Shown here: in pieces, positions 49,061 through 57,611 of the stretch
How the letters are laid out: every line of letters begins with the position of its first letter
Numbering within the stretch: position 1 is the first letter of the stretch
Assembly (NCBI GenBank): GCA_019418625.1
Contig: DYBL01000010.1
Location: 1 to 64,000, forward strand
Direction of reading: 5' to 3'
DNA: 64,000 bases
Source: Clostridiales bacterium
GTDB lineage: Bacteria; Bacillota; Clostridia; Oscillospirales; Oscillospiraceae
Translations under genes and position numbers: made by a program
The notes under the pieces: model-generated
The model's database searches: none
Told to the model about the DNA's origin: nothing
The model's input: only the letters and a program-made list of their open reading frames with translations

Positions 49061-49792
49061 ATGAATTACACGGAAAACTACCGGCTCAATCAGTGGGACG
49101 CGGAGGACCGGATCCTTCGGGAGGACTTCAACCGGGACAACGCCAACGTGGAAAGCGGCCTGACGGCGCTCAAAAAGGGGCTGGAAACAGAGACGCAGGA
49201 ACGCAAAACAGCGGTAACGGCCGCCAAGCAGGAGGCGTCCCAGGCCCTGACATCCGCCGTCGGCGCGCTGGAGAGCGGCAAGGCGGACAAGACCGCCCTG
49301 GCCCAGCTCCAGGCGCAAGTGGATGGCATGCCCTTTGTAAAGCTGCAGGAGATCACCGTCAGCCAGGGCGGCGTCAACCAGATAGATGTGGATGTGAGCC
49401 AGATCCAGTGGCAGCAGTATGCATATGTGCTGTTTCGGGTAAAGCTGCTGATGGAAGATGGCGGGTTGATCAGGCTGCTGGTCAACGGCCAGACGGACTA
49501 CGTGTATGAATCCGGAGACCGCAGTCAGCAGTATTTGCAGCGGTTCAGAGGTACCTCCCTGTCAGGCGTCGGATTCCAGTCTGTGCAGATCCAGTTCATG
49601 GAGGAAAGAGGATATATGACAACCCTCCAAACCAGTGTGGACGGAAACAGCGGAAAAGGCGAGGTGGTCGGCGGGATCCTGGATCCTCTTAAAATTTCAG
49701 CACTGCAGGTACAAACGCTGAATTTTGTGGCTGAAAGTGAAGACACGCTTGCTCAGAACGGGAAAATTTATATTTATGGGGTGAAGCTATGA
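49061..49792 (+). CDS. Phage-tail-like protein of unknown function
   Basis: A 243-residue protein whose start (NYTENYRLNQWDAEDRILREDFNRDN) is typical of tail-fibre or baseplate-associated proteins of Clostridia prophages; a coiled-coil stretch (residues 30-85) and a beta-rich C terminus with GVKL ending follow. No other structural phage genes are near. It overlaps the next small gene by 4 nt. Possible domesticated remnant; the assignment rests on pattern memory, not a search. Confidence 0.6.
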   Translation: MNYTENYRLNQWDAEDRILREDFNRDNANVESGLTALKKGLETETQERKTAVTAAKQEASQALTSAVGALESGKADKTALAQLQAQVDGMPFVKLQEITVSQGGVNQIDVDVSQIQWQQYAYVLFRVKLLMEDGGLIRLLVNGQTDYVYESGDRSQQYLQRFRGTSLSGVGFQSVQIQFMEERGYMTTLQTSVDGNSGKGEVVGGILDPLKISALQVQTLNFVAESEDTLAQNGKIYIYGVKL

Positions 49793-49908
49793 AAATCAAG
49801 GTGTTGGTCTGTAACTGGGATGGCAGCCAGCATGTAGAGGAGCGGGAAGTACCCGACGATTATCTGGCTCCGCCGATCCAGGAGCCGCAGGAGCAGACCC
49901 AGAAGTAG
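49789..49908 (+). CDS. Short XkdX-like phage-associated peptide
   Basis: A 39-residue frame starting at an ATG that overlaps the stop of the preceding gene (ATGA) and ending at TAG. It begins MKIKVLVCNWDGSQ and ends in a Pro/Gln-rich tail. Short peptides after tail proteins (XkdX type) are common in Firmicute prophages. Function unknown. Confidence 0.5.
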   Translation: MKIKVLVCNWDGSQHVEEREVPDDYLAPPIQEPQEQTQK

Positions 49909-49921
49909 CCGTCTCAGGAAA

Positions 49922-49951
49922 AAAGCCCCGCGCCATTCGGCGCGGGGCTTT
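49922..49951. terminator. Bidirectional terminator
   Basis: A perfect 13-bp stem AAAGCCCCGCGCC / GGCGCGGGGCTTT with ATTC loop; an A run on the left makes it a good terminator for the convergent glycosyltransferase gene. Confidence 0.9.
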
Positions 49952-49953
49952 CC

Positions 49954-51063
49954 TTATTTTCCTGGGGCGGAGAGGTACAGCTCCATGACCCGGGGCAGCA
50001 CCCGGTCCAGCGCATAGGGAGCGGCGGCCTGGAATGCTGCCTGGCCCATGGCGGCGGTGCGATCCGGGTCGGCCAGCAGCTGTTCCACGGCCCGGACGAA
50101 AGCCGGTGCATCGCCGAAGGGGAACAAAAGGCCCGTTTTGCCCGGCGTTACCAGATCGGTGTGGCCCTTGACGGCGGTGGCCACCACAGGGAGCGAGGCA
50201 TGCATGGCCTCCATGATGTTGAAGGGCAGGCCCTCTGAGCGGCTGGAGGAGACGGCGCAGTCCGCCATAGCATACCAGGGGGCCATAGCGGCACAGTAGC
50301 CGGGGAAAAGCACCCGGTCCGCCACGCCCAGCTGCCGGGCCAGGCTCCGACACTCGTCCAGCAATGCCCCCTGGCCGGGCAGGGCCAAAGTGACCCGCTC
50401 CGGCAGAAGCGGCATGGCCCGCAGCAGAGTGGATTGGTTCTTGCGCTTGGAAAACTCCGCCGCGTAAAGCAGGACGAAAGCGTCCGCAGCGAGCCCGTGC
50501 TCCCGGCGCAGTGCCTGACGCTCCTGGGGAGAAACCGCCGGGAAGCGGGAAAAATCCACGCCCATGCCCGGAATCTTCTCCACCCGGCGCCCCAGATGAT
50601 GCTGCCGGGCGAAACGGGTATCGTAGTCGTTCATGGTCAAAAGCAGGTCCGTCTGGGCGGCGGTGAGACGCTCCGCCGACGCAAGAATGGTTTTTTTCGC
50701 GGGAGATGTGTCGTCATCAAATAGGTATCCGTGGGCCACGTTCACCACCGCCGGACGCGGGGAGAGGGAGGCGGCTGCCCGGCGGGTGAAAAAGGCCGCC
50801 AGGGACGTATGGGTGATGACCAGATCGTAGCGGTGCTCCGCCATGAGCGCGCGCAGGCGGCCCTGGGCGCGGAAGTTGGCCGGGGCGGTCATCTTTTTTT
50901 CAAAAGGCACGTCAAAGCAGGCATCCGATTCCGGGATGGGAATCGGCGCGCCGCCGCAGGCTGTGTGTACCTGCCAGCCCAGGGAGCGGAAGGCCTGGAG
51001 GTAGGGACGATGAAAGTGGGCGATGTGGGACCAGGTGGAGGCGGTGAACAAGACGGCCGGCAT
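49954..51063 (-). CDS. Glycosyltransferase family 4 protein
   Basis: A 369-residue GT-B glycosyltransferase. The donor-binding EX7E motif is in SSSRSEGLPFNIMEAMHASLPVVAT, and AEFSKRKNQSTLLRA is the usual GT4 loop. The N-terminal HFHRPYLQAFRSLGW stretch resembles CapM/EpsD-type enzymes. It most likely adds a sugar to the surface polysaccharide started by the divergent sugar transferase. GGGAGG lies 7 nt before the ATG. Its own TATAAT promoter is about 30 nt upstream. Confidence 0.88.
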   Translation of the reverse strand: MPAVLFTASTWSHIAHFHRPYLQAFRSLGWQVHTACGGAPIPIPESDACFDVPFEKKMTAPANFRAQGRLRALMAEHRYDLVITHTSLAAFFTRRAAASLSPRPAVVNVAHGYLFDDDTSPAKKTILASAERLTAAQTDLLLTMNDYDTRFARQHHLGRRVEKIPGMGVDFSRFPAVSPQERQALRREHGLAADAFVLLYAAEFSKRKNQSTLLRAMPLLPERVTLALPGQGALLDECRSLARQLGVADRVLFPGYCAAMAPWYAMADCAVSSSRSEGLPFNIMEAMHASLPVVATAVKGHTDLVTPGKTGLLFPFGDAPAFVRAVEQLLADPDRTAAMGQAAFQAAAPYALDRVLPRVMELYLSAPGK

Positions 51064-51092
51064 GGCAGGACCTCCCGAAACAGGATGTATTT

Positions 51093-51121
51093 ATTATAGG
51101 GGGAAGAAAGTGTCATTGCAA
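51093..51121 (-). promoter_or_regulatory. Promoter of the GT4 gene
   Basis: On the minus strand TTGCAA (51116-51121), 17-nt spacer, TATAAT (51093-51098). Confidence 0.75.
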
Positions 51122-51126
51122 GGAAA

Positions 51127-51155
51127 TTGACAGCGGTCCTCAGAATCGGTACAAT
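51127..51155 (+). promoter_or_regulatory. Promoter of the sugar transferase gene
   Basis: TTGACA (51127-51132), 17-nt spacer, TACAAT (51150-51155). Its -35 lies only 5 bp from the -35 of the opposite GT4 promoter, so the two polymerases compete for the site. Confidence 0.82.
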
Positions 51156-51191
51156 AGGGGCAAAGTTCGACATGGCGGAGGAGCTTGGGTC

Positions 51192-52571
51192 ATGATCAAG
51201 GAAAATCAGCATCTGCTCAACCAGCTGCACGTAGTTTCGGATGGCGTGCTGGTGTTCGCCTCCATGATGATTGCCTATTTTATCCGTTTTTATGTGTTTT
51301 CAGGTATCGAGGGCATCCCGTTTTCCTATTATGTATACCTGGGACTGCTGGCGGTGGCACTGTGCCTGATCTCCTACGGTATGGCGGGGCTGTACAGCTC
51401 CTACCGGGCCATCCGGTTCCACCGGGAGGCCGCCCGGTTTTTGAGTGCCAATGCGCTGGATACCATGGCCCTGACCAGCGTGCTGTTCGTGTTCCGGCTG
51501 GAGCACATGTCCCGCTGGACGCTGGTGTTCTTCTTCCTGGTCAGCTCGTTTTTGCTTTTGAGCAAGCGGGCGGCCATGCGCATTCTGCTGCGGCGGTACC
51601 GGCGCATGGGGTACAACCAAAAGCATGTGGTGCTGGTGGGGGACGGCCCCATGGCGGAAACCTATTTGAAGCGGGTGAAGACCGACCGCAACCTGGGGTT
51701 CCAGGTGGACGGCTATGTGTCCGACAGCCTGACCTGGAAGGACCTTGCCAACCTGGGACGCTACGACCAGCTGGAGCAGGTGCTGGATGCACTGGTGCCT
51801 GATGAGGTGGTGGTGGCAGTCCGGGCCGCTGACGAGGCATGGCTGCCCCGGATCATCGCCGCCTGCGAAAAAACGGGCACCAAGGCATCCATCATTCCCT
51901 TCTATGCCGCCTACATCCCCTCCAACCCCCAGGTGGACAACATTGACGGCCTGCCCATGATCAACCTCAGGCGCATCCCTCTGGAGAATCTGGGCAACGC
52001 GTTTTTAAAGCGCGCCTTCGACATCGTGGGAGCGGCGGTGCTCATCGTGGTGACCTCGCCGCTGATGCTCCTGGCCGCCGTGGGTGTGAAGCTCTCGTCC
52101 CCGGGCCCCATCATCTTCCGGCAGGTGCGGGTGGGGAAGAACAAAAAGGAATTTTACATGTACAAATTCCGCTCCATGCGGGTCAATGCCAAGGAGCAGA
52201 CCGGCTGGAGCCGGGATGTGGATCCCCGCAAGACGGCCTTCGGCTCCTTTATCCGCAAGTTCTCCATCGATGAGCTGCCGCAGTTTTTCAACGTGCTCAA
52301 GGGAGACATGAGCCTGGTGGGCCCCCGGCCGGAGGTGCCCCACTTCGTGGAGCAGTTCAAAGAGGAGATCCCCCGTTACATGGTCAAGCACCAGGTGCGC
52401 CCGGGCATCACCGGCTGGGCCCAGGTGAACGGACTGCGGGGAGACACCTCCATCCGGGAGCGGATCGAGCACGACCTTTATTACATCGAAAACTGGAATA
52501 TCCTGTTTGACGTGAAGATCCTGCTCATGACGCTGTTCCGGGCGGTGAACAAGGAAAAGATCAACATCTGA
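51192..52571 (+). CDS. Undecaprenyl-phosphate sugar phosphotransferase (exopolysaccharide initiating transferase)
   Basis: A 459-residue polyprenyl-phosphate hexose-1-phosphate transferase. Four N-terminal membrane helices, a nucleotide-binding-like middle domain (HVVLVGDGPMAETYL), one more helix near residue 280, then the bacterial sugar transferase domain with YKFRSMRVNA, SIDELPQFFNVLKGDMSLVGPRPE and GITGWAQVNGLRG. It loads the first sugar phosphate, often glucose-1-P, onto undecaprenyl phosphate and so starts capsule or exopolysaccharide assembly. Confidence 0.92.
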   Translation: MIKENQHLLNQLHVVSDGVLVFASMMIAYFIRFYVFSGIEGIPFSYYVYLGLLAVALCLISYGMAGLYSSYRAIRFHREAARFLSANALDTMALTSVLFVFRLEHMSRWTLVFFFLVSSFLLLSKRAAMRILLRRYRRMGYNQKHVVLVGDGPMAETYLKRVKTDRNLGFQVDGYVSDSLTWKDLANLGRYDQLEQVLDALVPDEVVVAVRAADEAWLPRIIAACEKTGTKASIIPFYAAYIPSNPQVDNIDGLPMINLRRIPLENLGNAFLKRAFDIVGAAVLIVVTSPLMLLAAVGVKLSSPGPIIFRQVRVGKNKKEFYMYKFRSMRVNAKEQTGWSRDVDPRKTAFGSFIRKFSIDELPQFFNVLKGDMSLVGPRPEVPHFVEQFKEEIPRYMVKHQVRPGITGWAQVNGLRGDTSIRERIEHDLYYIENWNILFDVKILLMTLFRAVNKEKINI

Positions 52572-52618
52572 AGGAGCGGGGCATATCCCCGCTTCTTTTT
52601 CCGGAGGGAGGAACGGAT

Positions 52619-53560
52619 ATGGTAGTGGGACGCTTTGCTCCGTCGCCCAGCGGGCGGCTGCACCTGGGCAATCTTTTCTGCTGCCTGCTGGCCTGGCTCA
52701 GCGCCCGGCAGCAGGAGGGACGTGTGGTGCTGCGGGTGGAGGATCTGGACACGGCCCGCTGTCCCCGGCGGTATGCCGTTCAGGCCATGGAAGACCTTCA
52801 ATGGCTGGGACTCACCTGGGACGAAGGACCGGGCGTCGGCGGCACGGAGGGGCCCTATTTTCAAAGTGAGCGGACGGCGCTCTATCGTGCGGCGCTGAAA
52901 AAGCTGGAGGACATGGGGCTGGTGTACCCTTGCTTTTGCACCCGGGCGGAGCTGCACGCTGCCAGTGCCCCCCACCGGGAAGACGGGCAGGTCATCTACC
53001 CGGGCACCTGCCGGCGCCTTACGGCGGCGCAGGCGGCGGAAAAGGCCAAGGTCCGCGCCCCGGCCCTGCGGCTGCGGGTGCCGGATGAAGTGATCGCCTT
53101 TACTGACCGGCACATGGGGCCCTATGCGGAGAACCTGGCCCGGGACTGCGGAGACTTTCTTCTGCGCCGGTCCGACGGTATGTTTGCCTACCAGCTGGCC
53201 GTGGTGGTGGACGACGCCGCCATGGGCGTGACGGAGGTGGTGCGGGGGTCGGATCTGCTGGACTCCACCCCGCGGCAGCTGCTGCTCTACCGGCTGCTGG
53301 ATCTGCCATCGCCCCGGTTCTGCCACTTCCCGCTGCTGCTGAGCCACGACGGGCGCAGGCTCAGCAAGCGGGACGCGGACGCGGGACTGGAAGTGCTCAT
53401 GGGGCGGCTGAGCCCGAAAGAGATATTGGGCAGGCTCGCCTACCTGGGCGGGTTCCATCCCTCCGCTGCGCCGGCCTCCGCCGTGGAGCTGCTGGCGGAA
53501 TTTGACTGGGACAAGGTGCCCCGGGAGGATATTCCGATCCCAAAGGGGCTTTTTGACTGA
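52619..53560 (+). CDS. gluQ: Glutamyl-Q tRNA(Asp) synthetase / truncated GluRS-like enzyme
   Basis: A 313-residue paralogue of glutamyl-tRNA synthetase that has the catalytic core but lacks the anticodon-binding domain. HIGH-like motif PSGRLHLGN, KMSKS-like LSKRD, and the zinc site CFC...YPGTC are present. GluQ-RS puts glutamate on the queuosine of tRNA-Asp. It follows the sugar transferase by 47 nt; a functional link is not evident. GGAGGGAGG lies before the ATG. Confidence 0.92.
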   Translation: MVVGRFAPSPSGRLHLGNLFCCLLAWLSARQQEGRVVLRVEDLDTARCPRRYAVQAMEDLQWLGLTWDEGPGVGGTEGPYFQSERTALYRAALKKLEDMGLVYPCFCTRAELHAASAPHREDGQVIYPGTCRRLTAAQAAEKAKVRAPALRLRVPDEVIAFTDRHMGPYAENLARDCGDFLLRRSDGMFAYQLAVVVDDAAMGVTEVVRGSDLLDSTPRQLLLYRLLDLPSPRFCHFPLLLSHDGRRLSKRDADAGLEVLMGRLSPKEILGRLAYLGGFHPSAAPASAVELLAEFDWDKVPREDIPIPKGLFD

Positions 53561-53574
53561 ACGCGCCGAAAAAA

Positions 53575-53606
53575 GAGGCCGCAGGCATTGCCTGCGGCCT
53601 CTCTTT
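53575..53606. terminator. Terminator between gluQ and the MarR gene
   Basis: A 12-bp stem GAGGCCGCAGGC / GCCTGCGGCCTC with ATT loop, A run before and CTCTTT after; usable from both sides. Confidence 0.85.
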
Positions 53607-53631
53607 GCATAGAAACCAGATGCGGCGGGCA

Positions 53632-54093
53632 TCAGTTGCCCGGGATCCGTGCCTCGGGGATATCCACCTCCGGCATCAGCTCACGGCTGACGACGGTGAG
53701 CATCTCCTCCAGCTTGGCGCACTCTTCCGGCGTAAAGCGATCGGCGATGCGTTGCATGACCTCCACCATGTAGGAGGTGGAAATATTGTAGTAGTCGATA
53801 TACTTCTGGGTAACCTCCAGGTGATATTCCCGCTTGTCCTCGTGAGACTGCACCTTACGGATATAGCCCTTTTTCACCAGACTGTTGACCTTGTAGGCGG
53901 CATTGGGCGGGGAGATCCGCATGAAGGTGGCAAACTCGTTGACCGTGGGGGTCCCCAAAGCCTGGATGGTCTCCATGCAGAAGGTCTCCACGGTGGTAAG
54001 GCTTGCCTCACGGTCCTGGAAGCGGCGGAAGATCTCCTGGTAAAAGTGGAGTTTGAATTTTGTATACACGTTAAAGAAAGCCTGTTCCAGCAT
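53632..54093 (-). CDS. MarR-family regulator at the end of the fab operon (FabT-like)
   Basis: A 153-residue winged-helix regulator: TPTVNEFATFMRISPPNAAYKVNSLVKKGYIRKV is the DNA-binding part and EDKREYHLEVT the wing. It lies 74 nt after fabZ with its own promoter. FabT proteins of streptococci are MarR regulators encoded in fab clusters; the location here suggests the same task. The ATG at 54093 is taken, but a GTG at 54108 is possible. The frame remains open far upstream into fabZ, which is shadow. Confidence 0.82.
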   Translation of the reverse strand: MLEQAFFNVYTKFKLHFYQEIFRRFQDREASLTTVETFCMETIQALGTPTVNEFATFMRISPPNAAYKVNSLVKKGYIRKVQSHEDKREYHLEVTQKYIDYYNISTSYMVEVMQRIADRFTPEECAKLEEMLTVVSRELMPEVDIPEARIPGN

Positions 54094-54135
54094 AGAATGT
54101 GCGCTCACTTTCCCGCAAATTTTTCCTTTTTCCAC

Positions 54136-54164
54136 AGTATAGCAATCCCGCGGGAAATCCGCAA
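54136..54164 (-). promoter_or_regulatory. Promoter and operator-like palindrome of the MarR gene
   Basis: Minus strand TTGCGG (54159-54164), 17-nt spacer, TATACT (54136-54141). The spacer holds the palindrome TCCCGCGGGA (54146-54155); a half copy, GCGGGAAA, lies downstream near 54110. Confidence 0.65.
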
Positions 54165-54167
54165 CGG

Positions 54168-54605
54168 TCAGTTTACACCGATGGCGAAGGTCAGCTCCGC
54201 CGCAGCGACCACTTTGCCGTCCACCGTGGCCTTGGCCTCGCCCACGCCCACGGGGCCCCGCCGCTTGGTGAGGACGCATTCCAGCTCCACCACGTCGCCG
54301 GGGGTGACCTTGGACTTGAAGCGGGCGTTCTTGATGCCGCCGAAGTATGCGGTCTTGCCCTGATACTCGGGAAGAGAGAGGATGGCCACGGCGCCCACCT
54401 GGGCCATGGCTTCGATCAGCAGCACGCCGGGCATGACGTGCTCCTGGGGGAAGTGGCCGCAAAAGACCGGCTCGCCCACGCTGACGCACTTGATGCCGCG
54501 GGCCCACTGGCCGGGCTCGCCGTCGATGATCCGGTCCACCAGGGCAAAGGGATAGCGGTGGGGCAGGATCTGGGCGATCTCATTGGAATTGAGCTTGAGT
54601 CCCAT
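54168..54605 (-). CDS. fabZ: 3-hydroxyacyl-ACP dehydratase
   Basis: A 145-residue hot-dog protein. Catalytic His in HRYPFALVDR and Glu in GHFPQEHVMPGVLLIEAMAQ. It removes water from 3-hydroxyacyl-ACP in each elongation round. Starts 2 nt after fabF ends. Confidence 0.95.
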   Translation of the reverse strand: MGLKLNSNEIAQILPHRYPFALVDRIIDGEPGQWARGIKCVSVGEPVFCGHFPQEHVMPGVLLIEAMAQVGAVAILSLPEYQGKTAYFGGIKNARFKSKVTPGDVVELECVLTKRRGPVGVGEAKATVDGKVVAAAELTFAIGVN

Positions 54606-54607
54606 GC

Positions 54608-55849
54608 TTACGCCTCCCACTTCTTCAGAAGAACGCTGCCGTTGTGGCCGCCGAAGCCCAGAGAGTTGGACAGGGCGTAACGCACGTCGGCGCTGCGGCC
54701 CACATTGGGCACCACATCCAGATCGCACTCGGGATCGGGCACGGAGTAGTGGATGGTGGCGGGCAGGTAGCCGTCCTTCAGGGTCAGAGCGGTGAAAATG
54801 GCCTCCACGGCGCCGGCGGCGCCCAGCATGTGGCCGGTCATGGACTTGGTGGAGCTCATGGCAAGCTTATGGGCATGGCCGCCGAAGACGGTCTTGACCG
54901 CGGCGGTCTCGCCGGCGTCATTGAGGTGGGTGGAGGTGCCGTGGGCATTGATGTAGTTCACTTCTTCCGCCTGGATGCCTGCGTCGGCGATGGCCATGGC
55001 CATGGCCTTGGCGCCGCCGGAGCCGTCGGGCCGGGGCGCAGTCATGTGGTAGGCGTCACAGGTGGCGCCATAGCCCACGATCTCGGCGTAGATATGGGCA
55101 CCGCGCTTGAGCGCGTGCTCCAGTTCCTCCAGCACCAGCACGCCGGCGCCCTCGCCCAGCACGAAGCCGGAGCGCTCGGCATCAAAGGGGATGGAGGCGC
55201 GGGCGGGATCCGTGGCCTGGCTCAGGGCCTTCATGGAGGTGAAGCCGCCGATGGCCAGGGGAGTCACCGCTGCCTCCGTGCCGCCGCAGAGCATCACGTC
55301 GGCGTAGCCGTCGCGCACATAGTGGAACGCGTCGCCCACGGCGTTGGTGCCGCCGGCGCAGGCGGTCACCGGGCAGATGCACATGCCGCGGAAGCCCGTG
55401 TCGATGGCCACCTGGCCTGCGGCCATGTTGGAGATGGCGGTGGGGATATAGAAAGGAGACACCCGGTCCCAGCCGCGGGCAAGGCCCCGGTCGTGCTCGG
55501 CCTCGGTGATGGAGAGGCCGCCGATGCCGCTGGAGATGATGACGCCGCAGCGGTCCAGATCCTCATTTTCGGTCACGAGGCCGCTGTCGGCCATGGCCTC
55601 CCGGGCGCACACCACGGCGAACTGGGTGAAACGGCCCATGCGCTTGGCCTCGGGCTTGCCCAGGTGGTCCTCCGGCACGAAGCCCTTGACCTCGGCGGCC
55701 AGGGACACCTTCATGCCCTCGGTGTCGAACTGGGTGATGGGCGCCACGCCGCACACGCCGTCTTTGACGGCCTGCCAGCTCTCCGGCGCGGTAAGGCCAA
55801 CGGGGGTGATGGCCCCCAGGCCGGTGATGACGACTCTGCGTCGATCCAT
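54608..55849 (-). CDS. fabF: 3-oxoacyl-ACP synthase II
   Basis: A 413-residue condensing enzyme. Catalytic C164 (VTACAGGTNAV) and the two histidines in NAHGTSTHLND and SMTGHMLGAAGAVE form the Cys-His-His triad. It elongates acyl-ACP with malonyl-ACP. The ATG at 55849 follows GGAGG; an 87-nt gap to fabG contains two small hairpins. Confidence 0.96.
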   Translation of the reverse strand: MDRRRVVITGLGAITPVGLTAPESWQAVKDGVCGVAPITQFDTEGMKVSLAAEVKGFVPEDHLGKPEAKRMGRFTQFAVVCAREAMADSGLVTENEDLDRCGVIISSGIGGLSITEAEHDRGLARGWDRVSPFYIPTAISNMAAGQVAIDTGFRGMCICPVTACAGGTNAVGDAFHYVRDGYADVMLCGGTEAAVTPLAIGGFTSMKALSQATDPARASIPFDAERSGFVLGEGAGVLVLEELEHALKRGAHIYAEIVGYGATCDAYHMTAPRPDGSGGAKAMAMAIADAGIQAEEVNYINAHGTSTHLNDAGETAAVKTVFGGHAHKLAMSSTKSMTGHMLGAAGAVEAIFTALTLKDGYLPATIHYSVPDPECDLDVVPNVGRSADVRYALSNSLGFGGHNGSVLLKKWEA

Positions 55850-55936
55850 AGTGTAACCTCCAAATTCGTTCAATTCAAAGCAGCTCCGGGCCCGCAGCGG
55901 GCGGAGCGCCGCAGGACGATGTCCCGCGGGCTTTTC

Positions 55937-56680
55937 TTACATGGCCATGCCGCCGTCCACGGCCAGCACCTGGCCGGTGATGTAGGCGGCCTCGTCGCTT
56001 GCCAGGAAGGCGATGGCGCGGGCCACGTCCTCCGCCGCGCCCAGCCGGCCCATGGGGATGGAGGCCAGGGTGGCGGTCTTGGCCGCGTCGGTCATGGCGG
56101 CGGTCATATCGGTCTCAATGAAGCCGGGAGCCACGGCGTTGACGGTGACGCCCCGGGTGGCCAGTTCCTTGGCCATGGACTTGGTCATGCCGATGACGCC
56201 GGCCTTGCTGGCGGCGTAGTTGATCTGACCGGCATTGCCCCGCAGGCCCACCACGCTGGAGAGGTTGACGATGCGGCCATAGCGCTGGCGCATCATGGGC
56301 CGGGCCACCGCCCGCATGCAGTAGAACGCGCCCTTGAGGTTGGTGTCCACCACCGCGTCAAAATCGGCGTCCTTCATGGTCATGAGCAGACCGTCCCGGG
56401 TGATGCCCGCGTTGTTGACCAGAATGTGCACGGCGCCGAAGGTGGAGATGGCGGTGTCCATCAGGGCCTTGACCTCCTCGGCATTGGCCACGTTGCACTG
56501 AACGGCCAGGGCCTTGGCGCCCAGAGCTTCGCACTCGGCCACGGTCTTGGCGGCGGATTCGGCGTTGCCGGCATAGCACAGTACCACGTTGGCGCCGCCC
56601 CGGGCCAGCTCCAGGCACACGGCCTTGCCGATGCCCCGGCTTCCGCCGGTGACCACGGCGGTCTTTCCTGTAAAGTTCAT
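55937..56680 (-). CDS. fabG: 3-oxoacyl-ACP reductase
   Basis: A 247-residue short-chain dehydrogenase. NADP loop GGSRGIGKAV, NNAG, and the catalytic Ser-Tyr-Lys in SSVVGLRGNAGQINYAASKAG. Reduces 3-ketoacyl-ACP. One base separates it from fabD. Confidence 0.95.
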   Translation of the reverse strand: MNFTGKTAVVTGGSRGIGKAVCLELARGGANVVLCYAGNAESAAKTVAECEALGAKALAVQCNVANAEEVKALMDTAISTFGAVHILVNNAGITRDGLLMTMKDADFDAVVDTNLKGAFYCMRAVARPMMRQRYGRIVNLSSVVGLRGNAGQINYAASKAGVIGMTKSMAKELATRGVTVNAVAPGFIETDMTAAMTDAAKTATLASIPMGRLGAAEDVARAIAFLASDEAAYITGQVLAVDGGMAM

Positions 56681-56681
56681 A

Positions 56682-57611
56682 TTATCTCTCCTTGATCCAG
56701 GCCTTGAGCGCCTCCACGTCCTCCACGGTCTCCACGCTGATGACGGGCATCTCCGGCACGGTTTTCTTCACAAATCCGGCCAGGGCCTTGCCCGGGCCGA
56801 TCTCCACGATGCCGTCCACGCCCATGGCGGCCATCTTGCGGATGGAGTCCTCCATAAAGACGCTGCTTTGCACCTGACGGACCAGCAGGTCCTGGATGGT
56901 GACGGAGTCATCCTTCACGTCGCCCAGGCAGTTGAAGATCACGTCGATCTGGGGTTGGGCGAAGTCCACGCCCTGGAAATAGCTCCGCAGGGCGTCGCCG
57001 GCGGGGGCCATGAGGGGCGTGTGGAAGGGGCCGCTGACCTTCAAAGGCAGGCACCGGCGGGCGCCCTTTTCCTTGGCCAGGGCGGCGGCCTTTTCCACGG
57101 CGGCCTTTTCGCCGCCGATGACCAGCTGGCCGGGGCAGTTGTAGTTGGCGATGACCACGCAGCCAAGATCGCCGGCCTCGTCGCAGCAGGCCTGCAAAGG
57201 CGCCCGGTCCAGGTTCAAAACGGCCATCATGGCGCTTTCCCGTCCGGCGGCCGCCTCCTCCATGGCGCGGCCCCGGAAGGCCACCAGCTTCACGGCGGTG
57301 GCGGCGTCGAACACGCCGGCGGCGTGGAGGGCGGAGTACTCGCCCAGGGAAAGACCGGCGGCCACGGCGGGCTCGATGCCCTCCTGGCGCAGCACGGCGG
57401 TGAGGCCCGCGGCGAACGCCACCATGCACGGCTGGGTGTAGCGGGTCTGGTTCAAAATGCCGTCGGGGTCCTCGAAGGACACCTTCTTCAGGTCGAAGTC
57501 CACCTCCGCGCTGTCCAGTACGGCGCGGAAGGCGTCAAAGGTCCGGTACAGGTCGGCACCCATCCCCGGGTGCTGGCTGCCCTGTCCGGCGTATAAAAAG
57601 CCAAGCTTCAT
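56682..57611 (-). CDS. fabD: Malonyl-CoA:ACP transacylase
   Basis: A 309-residue acyltransferase: GQGSQHPGMG at the N terminus, nucleophile elbow GLSLGEYSA, and catalytic His in SGPFHTPLM. Loads malonyl groups onto ACP. The ATG at 57611 overlaps the stop of the upstream gene (ATGA) and has GGAGGG 8 nt upstream. Confidence 0.95.
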   Translation of the reverse strand: MKLGFLYAGQGSQHPGMGADLYRTFDAFRAVLDSAEVDFDLKKVSFEDPDGILNQTRYTQPCMVAFAAGLTAVLRQEGIEPAVAAGLSLGEYSALHAAGVFDAATAVKLVAFRGRAMEEAAAGRESAMMAVLNLDRAPLQACCDEAGDLGCVVIANYNCPGQLVIGGEKAAVEKAAALAKEKGARRCLPLKVSGPFHTPLMAPAGDALRSYFQGVDFAQPQIDVIFNCLGDVKDDSVTIQDLLVRQVQSSVFMEDSIRKMAAMGVDGIVEIGPGKALAGFVKKTVPEMPVISVETVEDVEALKAWIKER

